A stretch of 64,000 nt of DNA from JBIQJD01 sp044507695 (GTDB taxonomy: Bacteria; Bacteroidota; Ignavibacteria; Ignavibacteriales; Ignavibacteriaceae), in contig JBIQJD010000013.1 of the NCBI GenBank assembly GCA_044507695.1, positions 38,935 to 102,934 of the forward strand, written 5' to 3'. Numbering within the stretch: position 1 is the first letter of the stretch; each line of letters starts with the position of its first letter. This document shows positions 35,238 to 44,134 of this stretch, piece after piece. Both the position numbers and the translations under genes were made by a program. Below the pieces are notes generated by a model, which saw nothing but the letters and a program-made list of their open reading frames with translations, ran no database searches and had not been told where the DNA came from.

Positions 35238-37211
35238 ATGAAATCACTAATTATAATAGGAATTATTTGTTCTGTTTTTAATCTTTATAGTCAGGATTCT
35301 ATTCCGGGATGGCCTTGTACTGGTACAGCAGCTACTTCAACACAATATATAAATTCAACAATTACTTTAAAGGTTCTATTAGTTGAGTTCACAGATATTA
35401 AACATCGCAATCCTTCTCAAGATGGTGAACCAGCATATACTTTTGAGGATTTTGAAAATTTACTTTTTTCAAGTGGTTCTTATGCAAGCCCAAATAAGTA
35501 TTCTCCGGATGGTGAAACAGTTTTTGGCAGTTTACATGACTATTATCATTTAATGTCCGATGGAAATTTAAATCTGACTGGATCAATAGTTAACATTGAT
35601 GAAAATGATGATGATGTTCCTGATTGGATACAATTAGATTATAGCAAGCAGTATTATCAAAATCAATTTATTAGTAATTCTTCTTTCTATTCTCACGCAA
35701 TATCAAAAGCACAATTAGCTGGATTAAATGTTGGCAATTTAGGAAGTAATACAAAACTTGTTATTATTTATGCCGGTCATATGTATAGAAGACAATCTGA
35801 TAATAGTGAAACTAAAACTTGCGGCTTAACACCGAGAGTCCCCTCTAATAATACTTATATTATGAGCGAACAATTTGGACCTGGTTATTATCATCAGGAA
35901 CACCCATCACGGACTTTTTCCCATATTGGAACACACGCACATGAATTCGGACATCTTCTTGGCTTTCCAGATTTGTATCATGATTATGATAATAATGGCG
36001 ATTGGGATCTGATGGCTGTAGGAAATTTTAATGGACCCGGTTTTAATTGTGCGTGTCCTGCTCCGATTAATCCATATTTACGATATCTCAAGGGTTGGAT
36101 ATCTTTTGATAATATAACAGTTGATAATTCATTTCAAGCAGATTATAATTTGCAGGATCCGGAAGTATTCAAAGTTACGCATAGTTCAAATAGTTCTATT
36201 TATTTTCTTATTGAATGCCGAAAGTTTAACTCGAATATGACAATTGGTTCAACTTCATGTCCGGATTATAATACATATATGAGAAATGGCAGCCAAACCC
36301 AAGGAATATTAGTTTGGAGAAGAGATCCTAATAATGTTCCATATTCCCGAATTTTGCATGCTAATGGTTTAGAGTGGACTAACAATCGTGGAGATGAAGG
36401 AGATTTATTCCCTGGGAACAGGGGTGTGAAAGTGCTTTCACCATGGTCAGATGCAAGAACTGGAGATACCTACACGTGGGCGCCTAATACTAAACCAAGC
36501 AACAATTGTGGAATGGAAATAACTTCATCAGGAAGTGGATATTATCAAATAAATCTATATAACCAAAACCCTATTAATGCCTCGCCAACATACCCTAAGA
36601 ATTTGCAAATCTCTTCTTCAGGCGAGCATCCTGTAATAACATGGGATGCAAATATTGAGTCAGATTTAGCCAGCTATAAAATTTATAAAAAAACTTATGA
36701 TGAAATGGGTTGGTTTTATTTAACTACAACTTCTAATGATTATTATGAAGATTTAACAGAAGAATATTTAACAGGTCCTCATCAGGCATTTGAGCATAAT
36801 GTTGATTATAAAGTAACCGCTTATGATACTCAAAGCTTAGAATCTGTTGCTTCCGATCCTGTCACAGCACGCGTTGCCGGGGCTCCTTTGGATAAGCAAA
36901 ATCCGGAAAAGCTTTTAACAAAGCCGGTTGAATACTCTCTTTCAACTAACTATCCAAATCCCTTTAATCCAACTACTCAAATCAGCTATTCAATAAAAGA
37001 AGATGGATTTGTAATATTAAAAATTTATGATGTTTTGGGAAATGAAATTACAACACTTGTAAATGAGCCAAAAACTCAGGGAAATTATTCAATCAACTTT
37101 GATGCCTCTCACTTGCCTGACGGCAGGCAAGGATTAACAAGCGGTGTTTACATATACACAATAAAAGCAAATAATTTTTTTGCTTCAAAGAAAATGTTAT
37201 TAACGAAGTAG
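35238..37211 (+). CDS. M6-family secreted metalloprotease with FnIII and T9SS sorting domains
   Basis: The 657-residue protein starts with a signal peptide (about 1-19). Its M6 (immune inhibitor A-like) catalytic domain holds the zinc site HAHEFGHLLGFPDLYH at about residues 234-249 and a methionine turn DWDLMAVG shortly after. A FnIII-like domain covers about 445-550 and the T9SS type-A sorting domain about 575-657. It should degrade proteins outside the cell or on its surface. The sorting domain carries a seven-residue in-frame insertion (PDGRQGL) encoded by a palindromic element; compare DASNLASGTYIY in the protein at 2234. It follows the FG-GAP gene in an operon and ends at a terminator. 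Confidence 0.9.
   Translation: MKSLIIIGIICSVFNLYSQDSIPGWPCTGTAATSTQYINSTITLKVLLVEFTDIKHRNPSQDGEPAYTFEDFENLLFSSGSYASPNKYSPDGETVFGSLHDYYHLMSDGNLNLTGSIVNIDENDDDVPDWIQLDYSKQYYQNQFISNSSFYSHAISKAQLAGLNVGNLGSNTKLVIIYAGHMYRRQSDNSETKTCGLTPRVPSNNTYIMSEQFGPGYYHQEHPSRTFSHIGTHAHEFGHLLGFPDLYHDYDNNGDWDLMAVGNFNGPGFNCACPAPINPYLRYLKGWISFDNITVDNSFQADYNLQDPEVFKVTHSSNSSIYFLIECRKFNSNMTIGSTSCPDYNTYMRNGSQTQGILVWRRDPNNVPYSRILHANGLEWTNNRGDEGDLFPGNRGVKVLSPWSDARTGDTYTWAPNTKPSNNCGMEITSSGSGYYQINLYNQNPINASPTYPKNLQISSSGEHPVITWDANIESDLASYKIYKKTYDEMGWFYLTTTSNDYYEDLTEEYLTGPHQAFEHNVDYKVTAYDTQSLESVASDPVTARVAGAPLDKQNPEKLLTKPVEYSLSTNYPNPFNPTTQISYSIKEDGFVILKIYDVLGNEITTLVNEPKTQGNYSINFDASHLPDGRQGLTSGVYIYTIKANNFFASKKMLLTK
37113..37133. 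repeat. Palindromic element inserted in frame in a sorting domain
   Basis: TTGCCTG (37113-37119), ACGG, CAGGCAA (37124-37130): a perfect 7-bp hairpin. It adds codons for PDGRQGL between the conserved DASHL and TSGVYIY blocks of the T9SS domain without breaking the frame. Confidence 0.7.
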
Positions 37212-37234
37212 TTTTATATAGATTACTTTAAAGT

Positions 37235-37265
37235 CAGCCGGTAATATTAATTTACCGGCTTTTTT
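37235..37265. terminator. Bidirectional terminator between convergent genes
   Basis: AGCCGGTAA (37235-37243) and TTACCGGCT (37252-37260) form a 9-bp stem with T residues on the plus side and an A-rich left flank. It can serve the M6 protease gene and the nuclease gene ending at 37272. Confidence 0.88.
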
Positions 37266-37271
37266 ATTATG

Positions 37272-38267
37272 CTAATCAAACAAGGTTTTATTTATTTCTT
37301 CTTCTGCTTCGGAAGTAATTCCGTGATCAAAAAGTTCAGTTGAAATTAGCGAAAGATATTTTGTCCATTTACTATCCTGCTTTATATCTGAATCGAGGGC
37401 GCTTTTGTAAGCATTTGCTTTAGCGCTTAATTCATCAGCCTGGTAAAGCGTAATTGCTTCAAGAGTTTTTGGAACTACGGGAGATGCATATTCCAATTTT
37501 CCCTGGTGGCTTAACACAATATGTATAAGGCAGTCTTTTAAGTCATCAGGAAAATCCTGAATTTTTTCTGCCGCTTCATTTATCTTCATCGCAGAGATCA
37601 CAATATGTCCGAGCAGTTTTCCTTTATCAGTATATTCAAAAACAGGATTAAAACTTAGCTCTTCAATTTTTCCAAAGTCATGCATCATTGCGCCGCATAT
37701 TAAAAGATCACGGTTTATACCGGGATGAATATCGCACATCAGATCGCAGATTTTTATAATTTCCAAAGTGTGCTCAATCAATCCGTGTATGTATGAATGA
37801 TGCCAGGATTTTCCCGCAGGAGCAAGTGAAAATTTTTTAAAGTTCTCATCATCAAAAATTAATTTTATTAATGATTTTAATTTTGAATGAGAAATTTTTT
37901 CAATCCTGCTTTTAAATTCCATTTCCATCTCTGCGGGATCACGTTTTGAGCGTGAAAGAAAATCAACCGGCGAAATATTTTCTGAGCTGTTTAGTTTTCG
38001 GATTGAATTAATTTTTAACTGCGGTGTTCCCTGGTAGTCATCAATTGTGCCGGAAACTTTTACGATATCTCCATTTTTTATAGAAGCATAAACCTGCTCA
38101 AAATTATCCCACATGTTTGAACTTAAGGTTAATGATTTATCACCGAGATCAAGTGCAAGATATTGCTTGCTGGTTTTGGTTAAACGCAGTTCACATTTTT
38201 TAACAAGAAGATAATGATCAATCAGATCACCTTTCTTTAATGATAAAAGTTCTGTTTGGTTAAGCAT
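37272..38267 (-). CDS. YhaM-like 3'-5' exoribonuclease (OB fold plus HD domain)
   Basis: The 331-residue protein begins with an OB-fold nucleic-acid-binding domain (about residues 10-95). A metal-dependent HD domain follows, with HSYIHGLIEHTLEIIKIC (first His, about 160) and the HD pair in MMHDFGKIEE (about 194), and later histidines in ILSHQGKLEYASPVVPKT. This is the architecture and length of Bacillus YhaM/CBF1, a 3'-5' exonuclease acting on RNA and some single-stranded DNA. It lies two bases after the UpxY antiterminator gene, so both belong to one transcript. Confidence 0.88.
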   Translation of the reverse strand: MLNQTELLSLKKGDLIDHYLLVKKCELRLTKTSKQYLALDLGDKSLTLSSNMWDNFEQVYASIKNGDIVKVSGTIDDYQGTPQLKINSIRKLNSSENISPVDFLSRSKRDPAEMEMEFKSRIEKISHSKLKSLIKLIFDDENFKKFSLAPAGKSWHHSYIHGLIEHTLEIIKICDLMCDIHPGINRDLLICGAMMHDFGKIEELSFNPVFEYTDKGKLLGHIVISAMKINEAAEKIQDFPDDLKDCLIHIVLSHQGKLEYASPVVPKTLEAITLYQADELSAKANAYKSALDSDIKQDSKWTKYLSLISTELFDHGITSEAEEEINKTLFD

Positions 38268-38269
38268 TC

Positions 38270-38815
38270 TTATAAATCTTTAGTTAGTTCTTCACTTAAA
38301 ACTTCAAAACTGCTTTCCTTAGGCAGATGTGCAATTACTGATCTGTTCAGCAAATCAATTGATACTGCAATTGTGTGCCCGTTATCTGTTTCTTTTACAA
38401 CACCGATTACATCCATAAAAGGACCTTCTTTAATTCGTACCTTAACTCCTGGAACTATTCCATTATGAATGAAGAAATCAGATTTCTGGCTAAGCATCTT
38501 CTGCAGATTTTCAATCTGCCATGCCGGAATCACAGCAGGCTTTCCCTGATCGAACACACAGCGTACAACTGCATTTTGTTCAAGCGAAATAAGCCTTTCT
38601 TTTTCATTAACATAAATAAAAATATAGCCGCGTAAAACTGGTTCTGTAATTTTTTTCTTGCGGTCACTCCATTGTTTTACTTTTGTAATTGCCGGCAGGT
38701 AATATTCAATTGCCCTTTCTTCAAGCTGGGCTGCAGCTTTAAATTCACTGCGGGATTTTGTGTACAACGCATACCAGTTTTTCTGCAGCGTATTATTTTC
38801 GGTTATTTCATCCAT
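38270..38815 (-). CDS. NusG-like transcription antiterminator, UpxY/LoaP type
   Basis: The 181-residue protein has an NGN domain (NWYALYTKSRSEFKAAAQLEERAIEYYLP, about residues 10-38; then LRGYIFIYV) and a C-terminal KOW domain (GVKVRIKEGPFMDVIGVV, about 125-142). Specialised NusG paralogues of this kind let RNA polymerase read through terminators of long operons, in Bacteroides mainly capsule loci. It lies just downstream of UDP-glucose dehydrogenase on the same strand, which fits a polysaccharide link, but no large glycan locus is in the window. Confidence 0.87.
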   Translation of the reverse strand: MDEITENNTLQKNWYALYTKSRSEFKAAAQLEERAIEYYLPAITKVKQWSDRKKKITEPVLRGYIFIYVNEKERLISLEQNAVVRCVFDQGKPAVIPAWQIENLQKMLSQKSDFFIHNGIVPGVKVRIKEGPFMDVIGVVKETDNGHTIAVSIDLLNRSVIAHLPKESSFEVLSEELTKDL

Positions 38816-38877
38816 TTTAATTCAATAGATAATTAGAAATTTAATTTGCAGTGCTAGGCTAAGAAGAATATAAAAAT

Positions 38878-40212
38878 TTATTTCCCTTTAATTGTTTTTC
38901 TGCCCACAGAATAATAAGTAAAACTCTGCTCCTCCATTTTCTCAAGATCGTAAACATTCCTGCCATCAAAAATAACAGGTTCTTTAAGTGATGCTTTTAT
39001 CTTATTAAAATCAGGATTTCTGAATTCATTCCACTCGGTAACAATTATTAATGCATCAGCATTTTGTAATGCTTCATAGGAAGTAGATGAATAATTAATT
39101 TTATCACCAATAACTTCCTTTGTTGTATCTATTGCTTCAGGGTCATATGCTGAAACTGAACAATTATTATCAAGCAGTTTATTAATTAATTTTATTGAAG
39201 GCGCATCGCGCACATCATCTGTGTTTGGTTTGAAGGATAATCCCCACAAAGCAAAATGTTTGCCTGAAATATTATTGCCGTAGTGATTAATTATTTTATT
39301 AAAAAAATGTTCAACCTGAAGTGAATTAACTTTATGCACGGCTTTTAAAATTTTAAAATCATAGTTGTTTTCATTAGCTGTATTTATTAATGCCTTTACA
39401 TCTTTTGGAAAACATGAACCGCCGTAGCCAACGCCGGGGAATAAAAATCTTTTGCCTATACGTGAATCTGAACCAATGCCAATGCGTACTTTATCAACTT
39501 CAGCGCCTGTTAATTCACACAAAATAGCAATCTCATTCATAAAAGAAATTTTTGCTGCAAGAAAAGAATTTGCAGCATACTTTGTCATCTCAGCAGATTT
39601 TACATCCATAAAATAAATGGGATTTCCTGAACGAACGAATGGTTCATACAATTCATTAAGTAATTGTTTTGTGCGTTCATTTCCTGTGCCTATTATTACA
39701 CGTTCCGGTTTCATAAAATCTTCAACAGCAATTCCTTCACGTAAAAATTCAGGGTTGGAAGCAACATCAAATTCAAAATCAGGCGCGTACTTCTTAATGC
39801 TTTCCGAAACAAGTTCACTTGTTCCAACAGGAACGGTACTTTTATCAACAATTACTTTAAAGCCGAGATCAGGTTCGCCGGCAAAAAATTTTCCAAGATC
39901 TTCAGCAACACCAAGAACATATTTTAAATCGGCGGCACCGTCTTCTCCCTGCGGCGTAGGAAGGCAGAGAAAAATAATATCTGATTTTCTTACAGCATCA
40001 TGAAGATCGGAAGTAAATGATAACCTTTTCTTGTTAATATTTCTTTCAAAAATAATTTCCAAACCAGGTTCATAAATTGGAACAATTCCGTTTTTCATTT
40101 TCTCTAATTTTGAAGCATTATTATCAACACAAATTACATTGTTTCCGGTTTCGGCAAAGCAGGTTCCGGTTACAAGCCCAACATACCCGGAACCAACAAT
40201 TGCAATGTTCAA
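38878..40212 (-). CDS. ugd: UDP-glucose 6-dehydrogenase
   Basis: This enzyme oxidises UDP-glucose twice with NAD+ to UDP-glucuronate, a precursor for acidic surface polysaccharides. The 444-residue protein has the N-terminal NAD-binding motif GSGYVGLVTGTCFAETG (about residues 7-23). A STVPVGT segment follows, then the catalytic Cys in GVGYGGSCFPKDVKAL (about 267) and a C-terminal UDP-binding domain starting near WGLSFKPNTDDVRDAPS. Length is standard. It heads a minus-strand run with the UpxY antiterminator and the YhaM-like nuclease. Confidence 0.95.
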   Translation of the reverse strand: MNIAIVGSGYVGLVTGTCFAETGNNVICVDNNASKLEKMKNGIVPIYEPGLEIIFERNINKKRLSFTSDLHDAVRKSDIIFLCLPTPQGEDGAADLKYVLGVAEDLGKFFAGEPDLGFKVIVDKSTVPVGTSELVSESIKKYAPDFEFDVASNPEFLREGIAVEDFMKPERVIIGTGNERTKQLLNELYEPFVRSGNPIYFMDVKSAEMTKYAANSFLAAKISFMNEIAILCELTGAEVDKVRIGIGSDSRIGKRFLFPGVGYGGSCFPKDVKALINTANENNYDFKILKAVHKVNSLQVEHFFNKIINHYGNNISGKHFALWGLSFKPNTDDVRDAPSIKLINKLLDNNCSVSAYDPEAIDTTKEVIGDKINYSSTSYEALQNADALIIVTEWNEFRNPDFNKIKASLKEPVIFDGRNVYDLEKMEEQSFTYYSVGRKTIKGK

Positions 40213-40307
40213 TTTTCCTCCAGATTTTTTATTAAAAATAAGAAAGGTTACCCTAACATTAAATCTATAAAAACATAGGTTGAAATAAAAAGACTGATGA
40301 TTTTAAA

Positions 40308-41876
40308 TCAATTTAAAGCTGATTTAATTTTAGAACAGAAGTCCCCTATATCAACCGGTTTTTGAAGAACCGATGAAATTCCCATCTTCTGATAAGCATT
40401 TTGAACTTCCGGATCAATTGTTGTTACGATTGCAATAACAGGGACTTCCGCTGCTGCTTCAGAACGTATAGTTTCGATTAACTGTATGCCGTTCATCAGC
40501 GGCATATCGTGATCTGTTATAATTAAAGATGGAGTTTTTGCACTTACAACACTTACAGCTTCAAATCCGTTTGATGCTGTTAATATTTCAAAACTTGGAA
40601 AATATTTCTTGACAATTTTTTCAAACAATACTTTATCAGCAGGATTATTTTCTACAATCAAAATGGTGTTTAATGAACATGGAATTGTAAAATGAAATTC
40701 ACTTCCTTGACCCTGCTCAGAATAAAACCAAATCTGGCTGTTGTGCTTATCTAAAATTTCTTTAACTAAAGAAAGGCCAAGCCCCGTTCCTTTTTCACCT
40801 TTTGTACCCTCTGTGGAAAACATTTTATCTACCCGGAACAACTTCATTTGATTTTGCTCGGAGATTCCGATTCCGTAATCTTTAACTGTAACTTCAACAA
40901 AATCATCATTAAAAATATCAGCAGAAATTTCAATGGTCTTATTTTCAGGAGAGAATTTTATTGCATTGCTAAGAATATTTGTGATGACCTGGGTTATTAA
41001 TCTTTCATCTGCCTGAACATAAAGATCTTCATCAGCATGAACTTTTATATCAAGGTTTTTGCGGATTGCATTTCCCGTTAAAGATGAAATGCAGTTATAA
41101 ATAAGGGTTTGAACATGCAGTCTCTGCGGTTCAAGTTTAATGCGTCCTGTTTGAAGGCGAGTCCAATCAAGCAGATAATTAATTAATTGAAGCTGATTTT
41201 GAGATGATTGATGAATATATGTTAGATACTCCTGTTTTTCTGCGGCTGAAAGTCCTGTTTCATGAATCAATATTTCTGAAAATCCTAAAATGCTGGTAAA
41301 CGGCGCGCGCAGATCATGAGAAAGTATTGAAATAAATTTATCTTTTGAATCATTGGTTTGCCTGAGTTTAGATATTTCTGCTCTCAGTTCTTTCTGTTCA
41401 TTTTTGATTGAAGTAATATCTGTAACAATTCCATTAATTATAACCGGATTGCCGTTTTCATCCCTCCTGATTGCAATATTTTCACTTACCCAAACTTCAT
41501 TTTCATCCTTACGGATAATTCTGTAAACATGATTATAATTATCGCGTTCTGTATCATAAATAAAATCAAACAATCCTTTTCTTATCTTTACAAGATCATC
41601 CTCATGAACAATTGCAAGCCCTCTTCCGGGCATTCGCTTTATTTCATCGGGAGAATATCCGGTTACAGCAACAATATTTTTTGAATAAAATATTTCCTCA
41701 GCATCGCCGTTTTTAATAGCAGACCAGAAGAAGATATTTCTCAACTGGTTAAATAAATTTTCGTCAAAGTTCTTTTTAATTGAGACTTTAGAATTGTTTA
41801 AAGCAGAAGATTTTGATCTGGAATTTTCTTCACTTTCAAATTTTGCTGATCCGGCTTTTGTCTCTTTGTTCGCCAT
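40308..41876 (-). CDS. Hybrid sensor histidine kinase: PAS, HisKA, HATPase, receiver
   Basis: This 522-residue cytoplasmic protein has no membrane segment. A PAS domain with PAC motif spans about residues 45-165 (YSPDEIKRMPGRGL, YRIIRKDENEVWVSENI). A short coiled coil precedes the HisKA domain with the phospho-acceptor His in SHDLRAPFTSILG (about 187). The HATPase_c domain has NILSNAIKFS (N box, about 300) and GTGLGLSLVKE (G2 box). The C-terminal receiver has its Asp in ITDHDMPLMNG (about 456) and a Lys in LQKP. It should sense an internal signal and pass phosphate to its own receiver. No DNA-binding output or partner regulator lies next to it, so it is an orphan. Confidence 0.92.
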   Translation of the reverse strand: MANKETKAGSAKFESEENSRSKSSALNNSKVSIKKNFDENLFNQLRNIFFWSAIKNGDAEEIFYSKNIVAVTGYSPDEIKRMPGRGLAIVHEDDLVKIRKGLFDFIYDTERDNYNHVYRIIRKDENEVWVSENIAIRRDENGNPVIINGIVTDITSIKNEQKELRAEISKLRQTNDSKDKFISILSHDLRAPFTSILGFSEILIHETGLSAAEKQEYLTYIHQSSQNQLQLINYLLDWTRLQTGRIKLEPQRLHVQTLIYNCISSLTGNAIRKNLDIKVHADEDLYVQADERLITQVITNILSNAIKFSPENKTIEISADIFNDDFVEVTVKDYGIGISEQNQMKLFRVDKMFSTEGTKGEKGTGLGLSLVKEILDKHNSQIWFYSEQGQGSEFHFTIPCSLNTILIVENNPADKVLFEKIVKKYFPSFEILTASNGFEAVSVVSAKTPSLIITDHDMPLMNGIQLIETIRSEAAAEVPVIAIVTTIDPEVQNAYQKMGISSVLQKPVDIGDFCSKIKSALN

Positions 41877-41954
41877 GAAAAATCAGATTTTGGATATTTG
41901 GGGGATAAATATAAAAATATGGTTTAGTAAAAAAAATTAATTACTAATGTAAAT

Positions 41955-43121
41955 CTAAACTATAAAAACTTTTGCAACATCCATCAAAAGCGAAGGCTGA
42001 TTTATTAAAGCGGTAGTAAATAATCTGCCTAAGGTGCGTTTGTTGTAAGGCACCGATGAAAATGATCTGGCTATATTATTAAATTTTTTATCATCAAAAT
42101 TATATATACCATTTTTGATTCTTTCATAAGTTTCATGTTTTTTGCCAAGGCGTTCATGCCATTCTCTTTCATAATTTAAAATATGCCGGGGATTATTCAT
42201 CTTTACAGATTCACCCGCAATTCTGCCAGCAATACTTCCGCCTGTCATAGCGCTTGAAATTCCACCTCCGCTTAACGGGTTAACCTGTCTTGCAGCATCA
42301 CCGGCAAGCATAATTCCGGGAGCAGTAATTTTATCCAATGTAACAGAACAGGGAACACCGCCGGCAATTGTTGTAAGTATTGGTGCGTCGGGATAATTTT
42401 TATTCATAAAATCATTTAAAAAAGATAAAGCTGATTTTTTCTTTCCAACACTTCCGCTTACTCCAAGACCAATATTTGCAATATTTTTTCCTTTAGGAAA
42501 AATCCAGAAATATCCGCCCGGCGCAACCTGCTGCCCAAAATAAAAGTAGCAGGTATTTTCATCAACCGGAATATTTGATGCGGTAATTTGTGTGCAGCAT
42601 TCCATATCCCGGAAATCAATATGCGTTTTTAATCCGGCCCATCTGCCAACACGAGATTCAACGCCATCCGCAGCAATTACGATTTTGGAGCGAATTTCTT
42701 TTTGCTCACCGCGGTATTCAAATTTTACTCCGGCAACTTTATCATCATCAAATAATAAACCGTTTACGTATGCGCGTGTGATAATTTCTGCACCGGCATC
42801 TGCAGCGGTTTTAGCAAGTTCGTAATCAAAAATTCTTCTTTCAAGAACATAACCTGTATCATCAAATTCAATTACTACTTCAGTATTATCAGGTGATATT
42901 AAAGAAAATTTATTAATCTCTGCACAAATCCATTTTTTATCAGGATTAATAAACTGAACTAAGCTCCTTCTGCTGACGGCTTCTCCGCATCTTACCGGAT
43001 AACCAACATCTCGGTCTTTTTCCAGCATTAATACTGAAGCACCTTGTTCAGCCGCAAACCGTGCAGCCATAGATCCGGCAGGACCTGCGCCAACTACTAT
43101 TACATCGTAATTATTTTTCAT
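41955..43121 (-). CDS. Geranylgeranyl reductase-family FAD-dependent oxidoreductase
   Basis: The 388-residue protein starts with the FAD-binding motif VIVVGAGPAGSMAARFAAEQG (about residues 6-26) and has YPVRCGEAVSR (about 42-52), the PxxC-like block of the geranylgeranyl reductase family. The second FAD contact is GIMLAGDAARQVNPLSGGGISSAM (about 270-293). Family members saturate isoprenoid chains of chlorophyll, menaquinone or archaeal ether lipids. In an FCB bacterium, menaquinone side-chain reduction is the modest guess. It lies about 45 bases downstream of a MarR regulator on the same strand, which may control it. Confidence 0.88.
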   Translation of the reverse strand: MKNNYDVIVVGAGPAGSMAARFAAEQGASVLMLEKDRDVGYPVRCGEAVSRRSLVQFINPDKKWICAEINKFSLISPDNTEVVIEFDDTGYVLERRIFDYELAKTAADAGAEIITRAYVNGLLFDDDKVAGVKFEYRGEQKEIRSKIVIAADGVESRVGRWAGLKTHIDFRDMECCTQITASNIPVDENTCYFYFGQQVAPGGYFWIFPKGKNIANIGLGVSGSVGKKKSALSFLNDFMNKNYPDAPILTTIAGGVPCSVTLDKITAPGIMLAGDAARQVNPLSGGGISSAMTGGSIAGRIAGESVKMNNPRHILNYEREWHERLGKKHETYERIKNGIYNFDDKKFNNIARSFSSVPYNKRTLGRLFTTALINQPSLLMDVAKVFIV

Positions 43122-43167
43122 TTACAGCAGATGAGTAAAAAAATATTCTGGTATTAAAAAATGAAAT

Positions 43168-43620
43168 TTAAAATCTTTTTTTCAAGCCGATAATTTTTAA
43201 AAGCCTTTCAAGTTCTGTTCGTTCTTCTTCTGTAAGGATTTCAAACTCTTTGGTAATTGCTTCAGCATGTTTCGGAAAGATGCTTTCAATTTTTTCTTTT
43301 CCGGCATCTGTAAGATGAATTATAAACTGTCTTCTGTCCCTGCTTCCGCGTTCTCTTCGTACCAATCCTTGTTTTTCAAGATTATCAATTACAAGAGTAA
43401 TATTTCCTCCGCTTTTGAGAAGTTTATCTCCCAATTCCTTTTGATATAAAGGCCCGAGATGATAAAGCGCTTCAAGCACGCTAAACTGCGTAACCGTAAT
43501 TCCCTTTTCATAAATATGCGCATGAACGCGTGCAGTAATTGACTCTGCTGCTCTGATAAGTTTAATATAAACATTCAAAGCATTTACTTCTGATTTCTTC
43601 CCTTTATAATGGGTAGGCAT
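43168..43620 (-). CDS. MarR-family transcriptional regulator
   Basis: The 150-residue protein has the winged helix-turn-helix of MarR: GITVTQFSVLEALYHLGP, then LGDKLLKSGGNITLVIDNLEKQGLVRRERGSRDRRQFIIHLTDAGK (about residues 40-112), flanked by dimerisation helices. The wing with RGSRDRR is typical. Such dimers usually repress genes for stress response or efflux and are released by small phenolic ligands or thiol oxidation; no Cys is present here, so oxidation sensing is unlikely. It lies upstream of the geranylgeranyl-reductase-like gene. Confidence 0.92.
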   Translation of the reverse strand: MPTHYKGKKSEVNALNVYIKLIRAAESITARVHAHIYEKGITVTQFSVLEALYHLGPLYQKELGDKLLKSGGNITLVIDNLEKQGLVRRERGSRDRRQFIIHLTDAGKEKIESIFPKHAEAITKEFEILTEEERTELERLLKIIGLKKRF

Positions 43621-43707
43621 TTATAATTAATTCAATTGTTAAATTTACTACAAGCTAAACTTTAGCAGGTTTATAATCAAGTTGGATAATTTTTATCAGG
43701 AAAAAAA

Positions 43708-43983
43708 TTAAACCCTGCGCGGTGAAAGCATTCCTATTAATGCGGTAAACAGCGCTGCTCCGATTATAGACCAAAGAACAGGATATTCTGTTCCGCCGAT
43801 ATTGATAACAAATAATTCCGGCAGCCCGATTTTGGATGCAATCCACGGACCTATAAGCGCGCCAATAAAACCAACAGCAATTGAAACAAAACATCCGCCG
43901 GCAGACCAGCCAACAAGAGCCTGAGCTATTGATCCGCAAATACCGGCAATTACCAACAGAATAAGAAATTCAAGTAGTGACAT
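43708..43983 (-). CDS. GlsB/YeaQ/YmgE-family small membrane protein
   Basis: The 91-residue protein has three predicted membrane helices with glycine-rich faces (ICGSIAQALVG, IAVGFIGALIGPWIA, WSIIGAALFTALIGML). This is the pattern of the transglycosylase-associated GlsB/YeaQ family, often induced by stress. The molecular function is unknown. A -7-like TAGCTTTG (44014-44007, minus) lies upstream, though no good -33 partner is visible. Confidence 0.88.
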   Translation of the reverse strand: MSLLEFLILLVIAGICGSIAQALVGWSAGGCFVSIAVGFIGALIGPWIASKIGLPELFVINIGGTEYPVLWSIIGAALFTALIGMLSPRRV

Positions 43984-44109
43984 ATTTTCTCCAATTGTTT
44001 GTTGATCAAAGCTAATTTTTTGAAGAACCTTACACTATTGAATAAATCACGTTTTAACTTGCGCTTAAAAATACTCCTTAGCTGCCTCAAATATTATCCT
44101 TATCTTTAT

Positions 44110-44117
44110 TATCTTTG
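44110..44117 (+). promoter_or_regulatory. -7 promoter element before rpiB
   Basis: TATCTTTG matches TAnnTTTG exactly. No clear TTTG partner lies 17-23 bases upstream. The AAAGGAG ribosome site follows directly, so the leader would be very short. Confidence 0.4.
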
Positions 44118-44134
44118 TAAAAAAAGGAGTCCAC

